A stretch of DNA of 64,000 nucleotides from Gottfriedia acidiceleris (GTDB lineage Bacteria; Bacillota; Bacilli; Bacillales; Bacillaceae_G): NCBI RefSeq assembly GCF_002128425.1, contig NZ_NESS01000014.1, forward strand, positions 29,261 to 93,260, in the 5' to 3' direction. Made by a program: the position numbers and the translations under genes. Each line of letters begins with the position of its first letter. Position 1 is the first letter of the stretch. This document shows, in pieces, positions 8,000-15,993 of this stretch. The notes beneath the pieces were generated by a model. It was not told where the DNA came from and ran no database searches. It saw only the letters and a program-made list of their open reading frames with translations.

Positions 8000-8727
8000 C
8001 ATTACAAGTGGAACAATTATCAAAGAGTTATAGTGGTCAACAAGTATTAGATAATATATCCCTTTATGTAAACGAGGGGGAATTTGTATCGATTTTAGGT
8101 CCATCTGGTAGTGGGAAAAGTACGTTGTTTCATCTAATAGGTGGTTTACTAAAACCTGATTCTGGAGAAATAAAGTTAAATGGGTCGGTAATAAATGGAG
8201 AACTAGGTCATATTAGTTTTATGCCACAAGATAACTCATTGTTACCTTGGAGAACAGTATTAAAAAATATTGCTTTGTCACAAGAATTAAAACATAAGCC
8301 TGATGAAAAATTGGCAAGAGACTGGCTTAAAAGAACTGGATTAGAAAACTATGAGAATGCTTACCCACATGAATTATCTGGTGGTATGAAACAAAGAGTT
8401 TCATTTTTAAGGTCATTACTTGCCCCTCAGTCATTTATGTGTATGGATGAGCCTTTTTCAGCTTTAGATGAGTTTACTAGACTTGAAATGCAACAATGGC
8501 TTTTATCAATTTGGGAGAAACAACGACGTTCAATTTTATTAGTTACGCACAATATTGATGAAGCGTTATTAATGTCTGATCGAATCTATATATTTTCTGA
8601 CAAACCAGCCAAAATCAAAGAAGAAATTATTGTGCCGTTTCCAAGACCACGAAAAAAAGAATTATTATTAAGTGACGAATTTACGGAATATAAAAGAAAA
8701 ATCTATTTGGCTTTAGAGAAGGAGTAA
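7996..8727 (+). CDS. thiZ: ABC transporter ATP-binding protein, ThiZ type
   Basis: A 243-residue ATPase with Walker A GPSGSGKST (35-43), Q-loop MPQD, signature LSGGMKQR (127-134), Walker B ending in Asp151-Glu152 and the H-loop THN. It resembles the SsuB/TauB/ThiZ group that energises NMT1-type importers. The start overlaps the permease stop by four bases, and the TatD-like gene begins four bases after its stop. Confidence 0.92.
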   Translation: MTLQVEQLSKSYSGQQVLDNISLYVNEGEFVSILGPSGSGKSTLFHLIGGLLKPDSGEIKLNGSVINGELGHISFMPQDNSLLPWRTVLKNIALSQELKHKPDEKLARDWLKRTGLENYENAYPHELSGGMKQRVSFLRSLLAPQSFMCMDEPFSALDEFTRLEMQQWLLSIWEKQRRSILLVTHNIDEALLMSDRIYIFSDKPAKIKEEIIVPFPRPRKKELLLSDEFTEYKRKIYLALEKE

Positions 8728-8731
8728 TACG

Positions 8732-9499
8732 ATGAAAATGATAGATGCTCATATTCATTTAGATTCTTATGATACTAGTCAAAGAGAAGAAATATTATCT
8801 AAAATGGAAAGAGACGAAATCACGGCAGTCATTTCGGTTTCGATGGATTTAAAATCTAGTAAGAAAAATTTAGAGTTAAAAAAACAAAATAAAAGTGTAT
8901 ATCCTGCATTCGGATTTCATCCTGAACAACAAATCCCTTCTGATGAAGAGGTTGATAAGTTAATTGAATGGATTAAGATCCATCAGCATGAAATGGTTGC
9001 AATTGGGGAAGTTGGATTACCATATTATAAGAATTTGGAAGAACAAATTGATTACGTACCTTATACTCTATTACTAGAAAAGTTTATCTCTCTTGCAAAA
9101 GAGTTAAATAAACCAATCGTATTACATGCAGTTTATGAGGACGCCGAAACCGTATGTAATTTATTAGAAAAATATTTTATTAAAAAAGCTCATTTTCATT
9201 GGTTTAAAGGAGACGATTATACAATTAAACGGATGATAAAAAATGAGTATTTTATCTCAATTACACCAGATGTATTATATGAAAATGAGATTCAAGACTT
9301 AGTAAGAAAGTATCCTTTAGAATTAATGATGGTAGAAACAGATGGACCTTGGCCATTTGAAGGGCCATTTGAAAATGAGTGGACACATCCTAAATTTATG
9401 CATCAATCGGTTACAAAGATCGCTGAGTTAAAAGATATAGATTTATCAAGTGCATATAAAATTTTATATGAAAATACTAAGAAGTTTTATAGTATTTAA
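8732..9499 (+). CDS. TatD-family metal-dependent hydrolase
   Basis: A 255-residue TIM-barrel amidohydrolase-fold protein. The metal-site set is visible: His7 and His9 (DAHIHL), Glu93 (IGEVGLPY), His132 (VLHAVYED), His154/His156 (HFHWF) and Asp204 (ETDGPW). TatD relatives are described as nucleases, but this one is the last gene of a TPP-riboswitch thiamine-precursor operon. Imported formylaminopyrimidine needs deformylation, done elsewhere by the amidohydrolase YlmB, so a role in pyrimidine processing is possible though inferred. It is a divergent TatD relative, not the usual YabD/MetS-linked copy. Confidence 0.85.
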   Translation: MKMIDAHIHLDSYDTSQREEILSKMERDEITAVISVSMDLKSSKKNLELKKQNKSVYPAFGFHPEQQIPSDEEVDKLIEWIKIHQHEMVAIGEVGLPYYKNLEEQIDYVPYTLLLEKFISLAKELNKPIVLHAVYEDAETVCNLLEKYFIKKAHFHWFKGDDYTIKRMIKNEYFISITPDVLYENEIQDLVRKYPLELMMVETDGPWPFEGPFENEWTHPKFMHQSVTKIAELKDIDLSSAYKILYENTKKFYSI

Positions 9500-9502
9500 A
9501 AT

Positions 9503-9540
9503 AAGAAAATCGTTTTCTAACAGGAAACGATTTTTTGTTT
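9503..9540 (+). terminator. Terminator of the thiamine-precursor operon
   Basis: Arms AAATCGTTTTC and GGAAACGATTT around TAACA (about 9508-9533), followed by a T-run. Confidence 0.85.
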
Positions 9541-9585
9541 TATAAGATGGCAAAAAGAGTTAAAAATAAAATCCCCCTATAGCAG

Positions 9586-9620
9586 AGCTTCTATCCTAAT
9601 ATACAGATAGGCTTTTTTAT
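9586..9620 (+). terminator. Second terminator-like hairpin
   Basis: AGC-(TT)-CTATC pairs with GATAG-GCT across a 10-base loop, and is followed by TTTTTTAT. It lies 50 bases after the operon terminator with no gene between, so its transcript is unknown. Confidence 0.45.
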
Positions 9621-9715
9621 CTACTATAAGTAGGATATGAATTAAAGCTTTAAATTTAGACAATCAGATTGTTTGCAAGCAAGAAAATCGTGAAATGTGA
9701 ATCACTAAGTTTTAA

Positions 9716-9755
9716 TGAAAATACCAAAACCGGCATATCGATTAGAATGCCGGCA
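9716..9755 (-). terminator. gerE terminator
   Basis: Arms CCGGCAT and ATGCCGG (9730-9753) around a 10-base loop. On the reverse strand they are followed by TTTTGGTATTTTC. It lies 33 bases beyond the gerE stop. Confidence 0.75.
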
Positions 9756-9786
9756 GTATGTTGGTTTGTAGAAATCTACAAAATAA

Positions 9787-10011
9787 CTACAGTTCAAGCT
9801 CTCCCATACGAAGAAGCTCAATAACTGCTTGTGATCGCCCCTTAACCCCAAGCTTCTGCATTGCATTTGAAATATGATTTCTCACAGTTTTTTCACTTAT
9901 AAAAAGTTCTTCAGCAATTTCTCTTGTAGTCTTATCTTGAACAAGAAGCTCGAATACTTCTTTTTCACGCTTTGTGAGTGTGTGCTTTGTTTGATAGTCT
10001 CTATCCTTCAA
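9787..10011 (-). CDS. gerE: Late mother-cell sporulation regulator GerE
   Basis: GerE is a LuxR/FixJ-type DNA-binding protein that tunes sigma-K-dependent coat genes in the mother cell. The C-terminal two-thirds, LTKREKEVFELLVQDKTTREIAEELFISEKTVRNHISNAMQKLGVKGRSQAV split over its helices, is the HTH and nearly identical to B. subtilis GerE. I chose the TTG at 10009-10011: it gives 74 residues, the known GerE length, and has AGGAGG 10 bases upstream. An in-frame ATG further upstream would add 17 residues with no homology. A sigma-K-like promoter lies upstream. Confidence 0.95.
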   Translation of the reverse strand: MKDRDYQTKHTLTKREKEVFELLVQDKTTREIAEELFISEKTVRNHISNAMQKLGVKGRSQAVIELLRMGELEL

Positions 10012-10072
10012 CTGTGCTAACCCTCCTTGCTTGACCGAGCTGTTCTTCGGATGGGTATTCATTTAGTCTTTT

Positions 10073-10101
10073 TATCATATGAACGATAGGTCTTTTAGGT
10101 G
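10073..10101 (-). promoter_or_regulatory. Candidate sigma-K promoter of gerE
   Basis: Reverse strand: CACC, a 16-base spacer, then CATATGATA, which fits the sigma-K consensus (AC-type -35 and CATAnnnTA -10). It lies 61 bases before the gerE start, as expected for a sigma-K-dependent gene. Confidence 0.65.
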
Positions 10102-10217
10102 AATATTTCCAGTAAATTTAGAGCTAGATTTAAATTATTTATTTTTTTCTATTTAGCTTGTTCTAAAAAATGTACAGGCTCGTATAAATAGTAAAAAAGC
10201 GTGGGGGGAGTATGGTG

Positions 10218-11258
10218 ATGAAAAAAAGATTATTAGTAACAGCGGCAGCAGTATGTGGAATCGCAACAATGAGTGGATGTAGTTTACTTCCAACGAAATC
10301 TTCAACTGACATTGATCCACCTAAAACTGTAGTTTATAAAAGTGATCAACCTTCAAAAGAAGTTCAAGCAAAGAAGGAGGAAACGGTAAAAAGGGAATTA
10401 TATTTAATTGACCGTAACGGTTATGTTGTACCGCAAACATTCCAATTACCAAAGTCTACAAGCTTGGCTAAACAAGCATTAGAGTATTTAGTAAAAGATG
10501 GTCCTGTTACAGATGAATTACCGAATGGTTTTCAAGCAGTTTTACCTCCGAATACTGAAGTTTTAGGTGTTCAAACTCAAAAGGATGGTACGATTATTGC
10601 TGATTTTTCACCGGAATTTAAGCAATACCGTGCTGAAGATGAGTTAAAAGTATTTCAAGCAGTTACTTGGACTTTAACTCAATTTGATAATGTGACAAAG
10701 GTAAAAATACGAGTAAACGGAAAAGAGCTTGCATCGATGCCAGTAAATAAGGCTCAGATTGGTGATGGGTTAACAAGAGATGATGGAATTAACTTTGATA
10801 AAGGTGACATTGTAGATATTATGAACTCTAGACCAGTTACGCTATATTATGTTTCTCAAGGTGAAATGGGAGACACTTATTATGTACCTGTAACGACAAG
10901 GATTTCAAATGCTGAAACAGATTCGTATTCAGCAATTGTAAACGAACTTGTAAAAGGTCCATCTGAATATTCAAATTTAGTTTCCGATTTTGGAACAGAT
11001 ACGAAACTAGTTAGTCAACCTGTTTTCAAAGGTGGTAAGTTAGTACTTAATTTTAACGATGGTATCTATGGTAATATTGCAAAAAATATGATCAATAATG
11101 ATGTATTACAGCCACTTGTTCTTTCTTTAACAGAGCAAAAAGGTGTTAAGTCCATTGAGATTCAAATCAATGGTAAGTTAACTGCGTTAGACCAACAAGG
11201 CAAGCCTTTAAGCCAACCTGTTTCTAGACCTAAGGATGTAAATACGAAAAAATTGTAA
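10218..11258 (+). CDS. gerM: Spore germination lipoprotein GerM
   Basis: GerM takes part in the engulfment-period channel between mother cell and forespore, and in germination. The 346-residue protein has a signal peptide with lipobox MSGC (lipidated Cys21), a polar linker, and two GerMN domains (about 65-180 and 205-325). Both carry matching segments such as SLAKQALEYLVKDGP / YSAIVNELVKGPSEYS and IRVNGK / IQINGK. GGGGGAG at 10204-10210 is 7 bases from ATG 10218; the ATG at 10212 is too close. It precedes rph as in B. subtilis. Confidence 0.95.
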   Translation: MKKRLLVTAAAVCGIATMSGCSLLPTKSSTDIDPPKTVVYKSDQPSKEVQAKKEETVKRELYLIDRNGYVVPQTFQLPKSTSLAKQALEYLVKDGPVTDELPNGFQAVLPPNTEVLGVQTQKDGTIIADFSPEFKQYRAEDELKVFQAVTWTLTQFDNVTKVKIRVNGKELASMPVNKAQIGDGLTRDDGINFDKGDIVDIMNSRPVTLYYVSQGEMGDTYYVPVTTRISNAETDSYSAIVNELVKGPSEYSNLVSDFGTDTKLVSQPVFKGGKLVLNFNDGIYGNIAKNMINNDVLQPLVLSLTEQKGVKSIEIQINGKLTALDQQGKPLSQPVSRPKDVNTKKL

Positions 11259-11319
11259 GCCGGTCGTTAGGAAAAGATTTAAACTATTTGCCTTTTAAAA
11301 AAATTCTTTAAAATATGAA

Positions 11320-11362
11320 CCTTGTACAAAAATTGTGATGATTTTTGTGCAAGGTTTTAATT
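11320..11362 (+). terminator. gerM terminator
   Basis: 14-base arms CCTTGTACAAAAAT and ATTTTTGTGCAAGG around TGTGATG (11320-11354), followed by TTTTAATTTT. Confidence 0.85.
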
Positions 11363-11449
11363 TTATCTTTAATTTACACTTAATAAGTAGAAATGAAATC
11401 GCATTTTTGTCTATACTAGTATTTGGAAGATTTTGTAGGAGGAACAAAC

Positions 11450-12190
11450 ATGACAAGAACAGATGGAAGATTAAATAATGAACTTAGACCGATAGAGATT
11501 ATTACGCACTATACAAAACATGCAGAAGGTTCTGTGCTTATTAGTATTGGTGATACGAAGGTAATTTGTAATGCAACAGTTGAGGACCGTGTGCCACCAT
11601 TTTTGAGAAATAGTGGAAAAGGTTGGATTTCAGCTGAATATTCTATGCTACCTAGAGCTACTCAAGAGCGTACAATTCGTGAATCATCTAAAGGAAAAGT
11701 TACTGGTCGTACAATGGAAATTCAACGTTTAATTGGAAGAGCGTTAAGAGCAGTAGTTGATTTAGAAGCACTTGGTGAAAAGACGATTTGGATCGATTGT
11801 GATGTAATTCAAGCAGATGGAGGAACAAGAACGACTTCAATTACTGGTGCATTTGTTGCGATGATGCTTGCATTTGATAAATTAGTTAAAATGGATAAAT
11901 TGAAATCGTATCCTGTAAAAGATTACTTAGCAGCAACTTCAGTTGGAATTTTAGATGAAATTGGACCAGTATTAGATTTATATTATGTAGAAGATTCAGC
12001 TGCAAATGTTGATATGAATATTATTATGACTGGAAAAGGTCAGTTTGTTGAACTTCAAGGGACTGGTGAAGAAGCAACTTTTTCAAGAGAAGAATTAAAC
12101 GAGTTATTATCTTTAGGTGAAATGGGAATTAAATCTCTTATTGAAAAACAAAAAGAAGTGTTATTACAAGAAGGTATTAAATTTCAATAA
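11450..12190 (+). CDS. rph: Ribonuclease PH
   Basis: RNase PH trims tRNA 3' ends with phosphate as nucleophile. The 246-residue sequence has the family core: [13 protein letters not shown] at the N-terminus, [63 protein letters not shown] and the phosphate-site region [19 protein letters not shown]. The start is the ATG at 11450, with GGAGGA 7-8 bases upstream; an earlier in-frame ATG has no family homology in its extension. It is followed 24 bases later by rdgB. Confidence 0.97.
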   Translation: MTRTDGRLNNELRPIEIITHYTKHAEGSVLISIGDTKVICNATVEDRVPPFLRNSGKGWISAEYSMLPRATQERTIRESSKGKVTGRTMEIQRLIGRALRAVVDLEALGEKTIWIDCDVIQADGGTRTTSITGAFVAMMLAFDKLVKMDKLKSYPVKDYLAATSVGILDEIGPVLDLYYVEDSAANVDMNIIMTGKGQFVELQGTGEEATFSREELNELLSLGEMGIKSLIEKQKEVLLQEGIKFQ

Positions 12191-12214
12191 TCATTTCGAG
12201 GAGAGACTTTAAAG

Positions 12215-12838
12215 ATGGAAACAATTATTATTGCGACAAATAATCAAGGGAAAGTGAAGGATTTTGAAGCGCTTTTTAACCCGATGGGATTTCAAATTAA
12301 ATCTTTAAAAGACTTTCCTGAAATTCAAGAAGTTGAAGAAACAGGAACTACATTTGAAGAAAATGCGATTTTAAAAGCTGAGTTTTTAGCTAGTGAGCTA
12401 AATACGCCTGTAATTGCAGATGACTCTGGTTTAATAGTGGATGCACTTGAAGGTAGACCAGGAGTTTATTCTGCTAGGTATGCTGGATTACATAAAAGTG
12501 ACGAAGATAATTTACAAAAAGTATTAAGTGAGCTAGAAGGCGTTTTTCCAGGCAAAAGAACTGCGCGATTTTATTGTGCATTAGCTTTAGCAGTTCCAGG
12601 TAAAGAAACGATAACTGTTCATGGTACGGTTGAAGGGTATATTGCAAATGAAAAAAGAGGAACAAACGGTTTTGGTTACGATCCAATATTCTTTTTACCA
12701 GAATTAGATAAAACAATGGCTGAATTAACAACAGATGAAAAAGGTGGCTTAAGTCATCGCGCAAATGCAATTAAATCATTAATGAATGTTATAAATAAAG
12801 AAGATAAAGATTCTTTATTCAGAGGATCAAATAAATGA
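12215..12838 (+). CDS. rdgB: XTP/dITP pyrophosphatase (HAM1/RdgB family)
   Basis: The enzyme removes non-canonical purine nucleotides by hydrolysing XTP and dITP to monophosphates. The 207 residues include the nucleotide-binding ATNNQGK (7-13), the metal and catalytic DDSGL (69-73), GRPGVYSARYAG and the C-terminal GFGYDPIFF and SHRANA. This is B. subtilis ysnA by position. Its stop overlaps the start of the next gene (ATGA), so the pair is translationally coupled. Confidence 0.96.
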   Translation: METIIIATNNQGKVKDFEALFNPMGFQIKSLKDFPEIQEVEETGTTFEENAILKAEFLASELNTPVIADDSGLIVDALEGRPGVYSARYAGLHKSDEDNLQKVLSELEGVFPGKRTARFYCALALAVPGKETITVHGTVEGYIANEKRGTNGFGYDPIFFLPELDKTMAELTTDEKGGLSHRANAIKSLMNVINKEDKDSLFRGSNK

Positions 12839-13338
12839 AAGTACTAATTGTAAGTGATAGCCATGGATTGACAAAACCATTGCAAGAAATCGCCGACCGA
12901 TATCGTGACAGTGTAGACTTAATGATACACTGTGGAGATTCGGAATTAGAAGTTAATGCTAAGGAACTAAGAGACTATAATGTTGTAAGAGGGAATTGTG
13001 ATTTCAGGGGAGAATTCCCTGAAGAATTTATTCACCGTGGGAATGAATATACAATCTTAGCAACACATGGTCATTTACACGGAATAAAACAGTCATTACA
13101 AAAGCTGTATTATCGTTGTAAAGAAGTTGGAGCAACAATTGCTTGTTTCGGTCACTCTCATGTATTAGGTGCAGAATTAATTGATGATGTGCTTTTTATT
13201 AATCCTGGCAGCATTTTATTACCGAGAATGCGTAAAGAAAAGACTTATGCTATTCTTGAAACATTTGGTAAGAAGGCCAATGTTACGTTTTATAATACAG
13301 ATGGAACGGAGCTTATAACTACTTCATTTGAAATTTAA
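12835..13338 (+). CDS. Metallophosphoesterase, YfcE/MJ0936 type
   Basis: A 167-residue calcineurin-like phosphodiesterase with all metal motifs: SDSHG, HCGDSE, RGNCD, THGHLHG and FGHSHV. By position it matches B. subtilis ysnB. The family hydrolyses phosphodiesters in vitro; the natural substrate is unknown. It starts inside the stop of rdgB and ends the rph-rdgB-ysnB operon. Confidence 0.92.
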   Translation: MKVLIVSDSHGLTKPLQEIADRYRDSVDLMIHCGDSELEVNAKELRDYNVVRGNCDFRGEFPEEFIHRGNEYTILATHGHLHGIKQSLQKLYYRCKEVGATIACFGHSHVLGAELIDDVLFINPGSILLPRMRKEKTYAILETFGKKANVTFYNTDGTELITTSFEI

Positions 13339-13350
13339 TAAATAAATTGG

Positions 13351-13390
13351 GGTAAGTAGCTAAAATGTATTTGGCTACTTACCTTACTTG
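13351..13390 (+). terminator. Terminator-like hairpin after the phosphodiesterase gene
   Basis: Perfect 10-bp arms GGTAAGTAGC and GCTACTTACC (13351-13383). The T-tract is weak (TTACTTG), so termination efficiency is uncertain. Confidence 0.5.
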
Positions 13391-13500
13391 AAAATAAAAA
13401 AATGTATGTGCTAAAAACTGGAAAACCTTAATAAAATAAGGTAATAATATAGCTTTAAAATTTTTTCCTTTATTTTGGAAAAAAAAGTTTTAAAATAGTG

Positions 13501-13529
13501 TTGACTTTATTTTGCATAGTGACTATAAT
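13501..13529 (+). promoter_or_regulatory. Sigma-A promoter of the tRNA pair
   Basis: TTGACT, a 17-base spacer, then TATAAT: a near-consensus housekeeping promoter 56 bases upstream of tRNA-Gly. Confidence 0.85.
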
Positions 13530-13584
13530 AAATTATGTCGACAGGGTGATGTCGCAAAGAAATAAAAAAAGAAATAAAAAATAT

Positions 13585-13658
13585 GCGGGTGTAGTTTAAT
13601 GGTAAAATAGAAGCCTTCCAAGCTTCGGTCGTGGGTTCGATTCCCATCACCCGCTCCA
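13585..13658 (+). tRNA. tRNA-Gly (anticodon TCC)
   Basis: A 74-base cloverleaf. Acceptor GCGGGTG pairs with CACCCGC, the anticodon stem is GAAGC/GCTTC with loop CTTCCAA, and the T-loop is TTCGATT. The CCA end is encoded. Confidence 0.97.
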
Positions 13659-13661
13659 TAT

Positions 13662-13735
<74 letters not shown>

Positions 13736-13737
13736 TC

Positions 13738-13785
13738 CAAAAGACACTTGTTTTACTTAATGTAAAATAAGTGTCTTTTTTTGTA
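13738..13785 (+). terminator. tRNA operon terminator
   Basis: Arms AAGACACTTGTTTTAC and GTAAAATAAGTGTCTT around TTAAT, followed by a T-run. Confidence 0.9.
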
Positions 13786-13883
13786 TTTTAAGTACTTTTA
13801 ATTAAAGAGCTTAGAAATAGAACATCATAAAATTTATCATAGATATGTTATTCTAGTATAAATAAAAGAGTGGAGTGATGTAA

Positions 13884-14441
13884 ATGAACGAAAAAGAATT
13901 TTGGGGTTTAATATCCAAAATGCATATTGTTGAAGAACCATATGAATGGGTAATAAATCATTTAGCTAAACAATCTGAGGAAGAGATAGCTAGTTTTGAA
14001 ATTCAGTTTGAAACTTTTTTTTCTAAAGCGTATACCACAAATCTTTTAGGAGCTGCATGGATTATCATGGATGGTTGTTCTGAGGATTCCTTTGTACAAT
14101 TTAGAGCGTGGTTAATCGGTCAAGGAGAACAAGTTTACAAAAAGACGTTAAACGACCCAGATTATTTAGCTGAATACATCTTTCCTATTTATGAAAAAGA
14201 AGGACTTGCACCAGAATTAGAAGATATGTTAGATCTTGCTTTACAAGCATATTCAATCAAGCGTAAAGGCGATGATGATTGGGATGATCAATTGTGGAAT
14301 GAGTTCAATTCACTAATTGAAAGCAAAGGCTATCATTATCCTGAACAACAATTAACGATCGATTGGAAGTCGAAAGACGAATTAAAAGTTCGATTTCCAA
14401 AGCTATGGAAAAGATTTGGCCAGAAACCATTAGGGAACTAG
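13884..14441 (+). CDS. DUF4240 domain-containing protein
   Basis: A 185-residue cytoplasmic protein matching the DUF4240 pattern: the N-terminal MNEKEFWGLISKM, the central AYTTNLLGAAWIIMDGCSEDSFVQFRAWLIGQGE and the DPDYLAEY region. The C-terminal third is rich in Asp, Glu and Trp. The function of this family is unknown. It has its own ribosome site (GTGGAGTGATG region) and no obvious operon partner. Confidence 0.8.
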   Translation: MNEKEFWGLISKMHIVEEPYEWVINHLAKQSEEEIASFEIQFETFFSKAYTTNLLGAAWIIMDGCSEDSFVQFRAWLIGQGEQVYKKTLNDPDYLAEYIFPIYEKEGLAPELEDMLDLALQAYSIKRKGDDDWDDQLWNEFNSLIESKGYHYPEQQLTIDWKSKDELKVRFPKLWKRFGQKPLGN

Positions 14442-14586
14442 ATAGCTAAAAGGAGTAGTTTGAATAAATGGTAGAAAAACTGATTACACCTACTCGTATC
14501 TTTAATATTTTAAATAATTTTAATTCATGATACACTTTTTCATAACTAGTTTGTGCAGGAAATAACAAATGTTAGGGGAGAGTAAC

Positions 14587-15570
14587 ATGGAAGATAATAT
14601 TGTCTTTTTTCCTAAACTAAAGGATCGGATCATAAATTTAGGTAAAAAAGCATTAGAAGAAAAAAATTTTAGTAAAGCTTTAATGTTATGTAATCAATTA
14701 AAAGAAATGAATGAGCATAATTCACAAACAGAGCTTGCTGCAGTCGCGTGTCTTTTAGAAGGGAATCGGGCTAGAGAAGCTAAGGAAAGATGTGAGGATT
14801 TAGTTTTCGGGCCTTTTGAGAGTGATGAAGCAATTGAAGTATACATAAGCATTTTATTTCAATTAAAAGAATACGAAGAGTTACAAAAAATTATAAAAAG
14901 ACTACTCACTCAAAAACGGATTGATGAAAATCAGATGGATAAGTTTCAGGCGATGCTCTCATTATCAAAGAAAGTAATTTCAGATCGTAAAGACATAAAG
15001 GGTGAAGTTCTTGATTTACATAAGATAGTTGAAGATTCTGAGCCGATTGAGAAGCAACTTGAATTAATTAATGAATTAAGGGCAATAGATTGTAAACTAG
15101 TTCTCGACCAAATTGAAGAGATATTGAAGAGCTCCAAAGCAAATCCGCTAATTCAAAGTTTCATTTTATTTATTTTACAAGAACAATCAATCGATAAAGA
15201 TTTTGAACTGAACAAAGTAAATCAAAGAATGATTTGGAATACATCGGTTTCAGTCGATGAACATAAAACTTTTGTAGATGCTATATTAAAAAAATTAAGT
15301 GACGTATTAGAAAGTGAAGACCCTTCTGCTTTCGAAATCGCAAAAACACACTTCCAACACTTTATAACAATTTACTTCCCGTTTATCCCAATACCAGCAG
15401 AAATAAATATATGGGCAGCCTGTTTCTATTGTATCGTCCAACAATTTTTTGATCGCAGTGTAGATGAAGAGGAACTAAAAGATTTATTTAATGTAGAATA
15501 TTTTCCAGTAAAAAGTGCAATTGCTTTAGTAAAACGCTTTGAAGATGAAGGATACTTTAACATTAAATGA
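14587..15570 (+). CDS. TPR-repeat protein, YsoA type
   Basis: A 327-residue, largely helical protein. The first part shows TPR-like helix pairs (GKKALEEKNFSKALMLCNQLKEMNEHN, then further repeats to about residue 130). A second domain contains the conserved AEINIWAACFYCIVQQFF. Its position upstream of tig matches B. subtilis ysoA, a TPR protein of unknown role. GGGGAG lies 7 bases before ATG 14587; an upstream in-frame ATG (14569) lacks such a site. No catalytic motif is visible. Confidence 0.82.
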   Translation: MEDNIVFFPKLKDRIINLGKKALEEKNFSKALMLCNQLKEMNEHNSQTELAAVACLLEGNRAREAKERCEDLVFGPFESDEAIEVYISILFQLKEYEELQKIIKRLLTQKRIDENQMDKFQAMLSLSKKVISDRKDIKGEVLDLHKIVEDSEPIEKQLELINELRAIDCKLVLDQIEEILKSSKANPLIQSFILFILQEQSIDKDFELNKVNQRMIWNTSVSVDEHKTFVDAILKKLSDVLESEDPSAFEIAKTHFQHFITIYFPFIPIPAEINIWAACFYCIVQQFFDRSVDEEELKDLFNVEYFPVKSAIALVKRFEDEGYFNIK

Positions 15571-15579
15571 AATAGTTGG

Positions 15580-15622
15580 AAAAAACATAGATGATCCAAT
15601 TGGGTTTCTATGTTTTTTTTGT
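15580..15622 (+). terminator. Terminator after the TPR protein gene
   Basis: Arms AAAACATAGA and TCTATGTTTT around a 15-base loop, followed by TTTT. Confidence 0.85.
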
Positions 15623-15655
15623 TAAAAAATGAATAAAAAATAACATATTAAAAAG

Positions 15656-15747
15656 TAAGCTTGGTTGGAGATGGGTAAAACTCCTTCCTATGGTAGGTGT
15701 AAGAAGACCTAGACCTCACAGGAGTAAACGTGACAGTTGGCTCAGAG
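15656..15747. repeat. Degenerate copy of the dispersed intergenic repeat
   Basis: The block between the TPR gene and tig keeps landmarks of the 2.55-kb element in the same order: ACTCCT-TCCTATGG, AGACCTAGACCTCACAGG and GTTGGCTCAG. The rest has drifted and the right part is missing. It is GC-richer than its flanks. It has no coding potential. Confidence 0.5.
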
Positions 15748-15839
15748 AAATAAGTTTATTTTTATTAGTGGAAACAAAGAATGATTTCCTTAACAAATTA
15801 AAAAATCCTAATATTTTATCCTTATAAAAATAGGAAATA

Positions 15840-15867
15840 TTGAAACAAAAAAGGAATGTGTTATAAT
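15840..15867 (+). promoter_or_regulatory. Candidate sigma-A promoter of tig
   Basis: TTGAAA, a 16-base spacer, then a perfect TATAAT, ending 126 bases before the tig start. Confidence 0.7.
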
Positions 15868-15993
15868 AGAGTGGTTGTAACGACTATTTACTTAATTATA
15901 CATGCATTTTCTCTATTAAAATGGACAGGCATGTATAGTACGAAAATACGTAAACACATATATTTTTTTAGATAATTTTGGAGGGAACTAACA

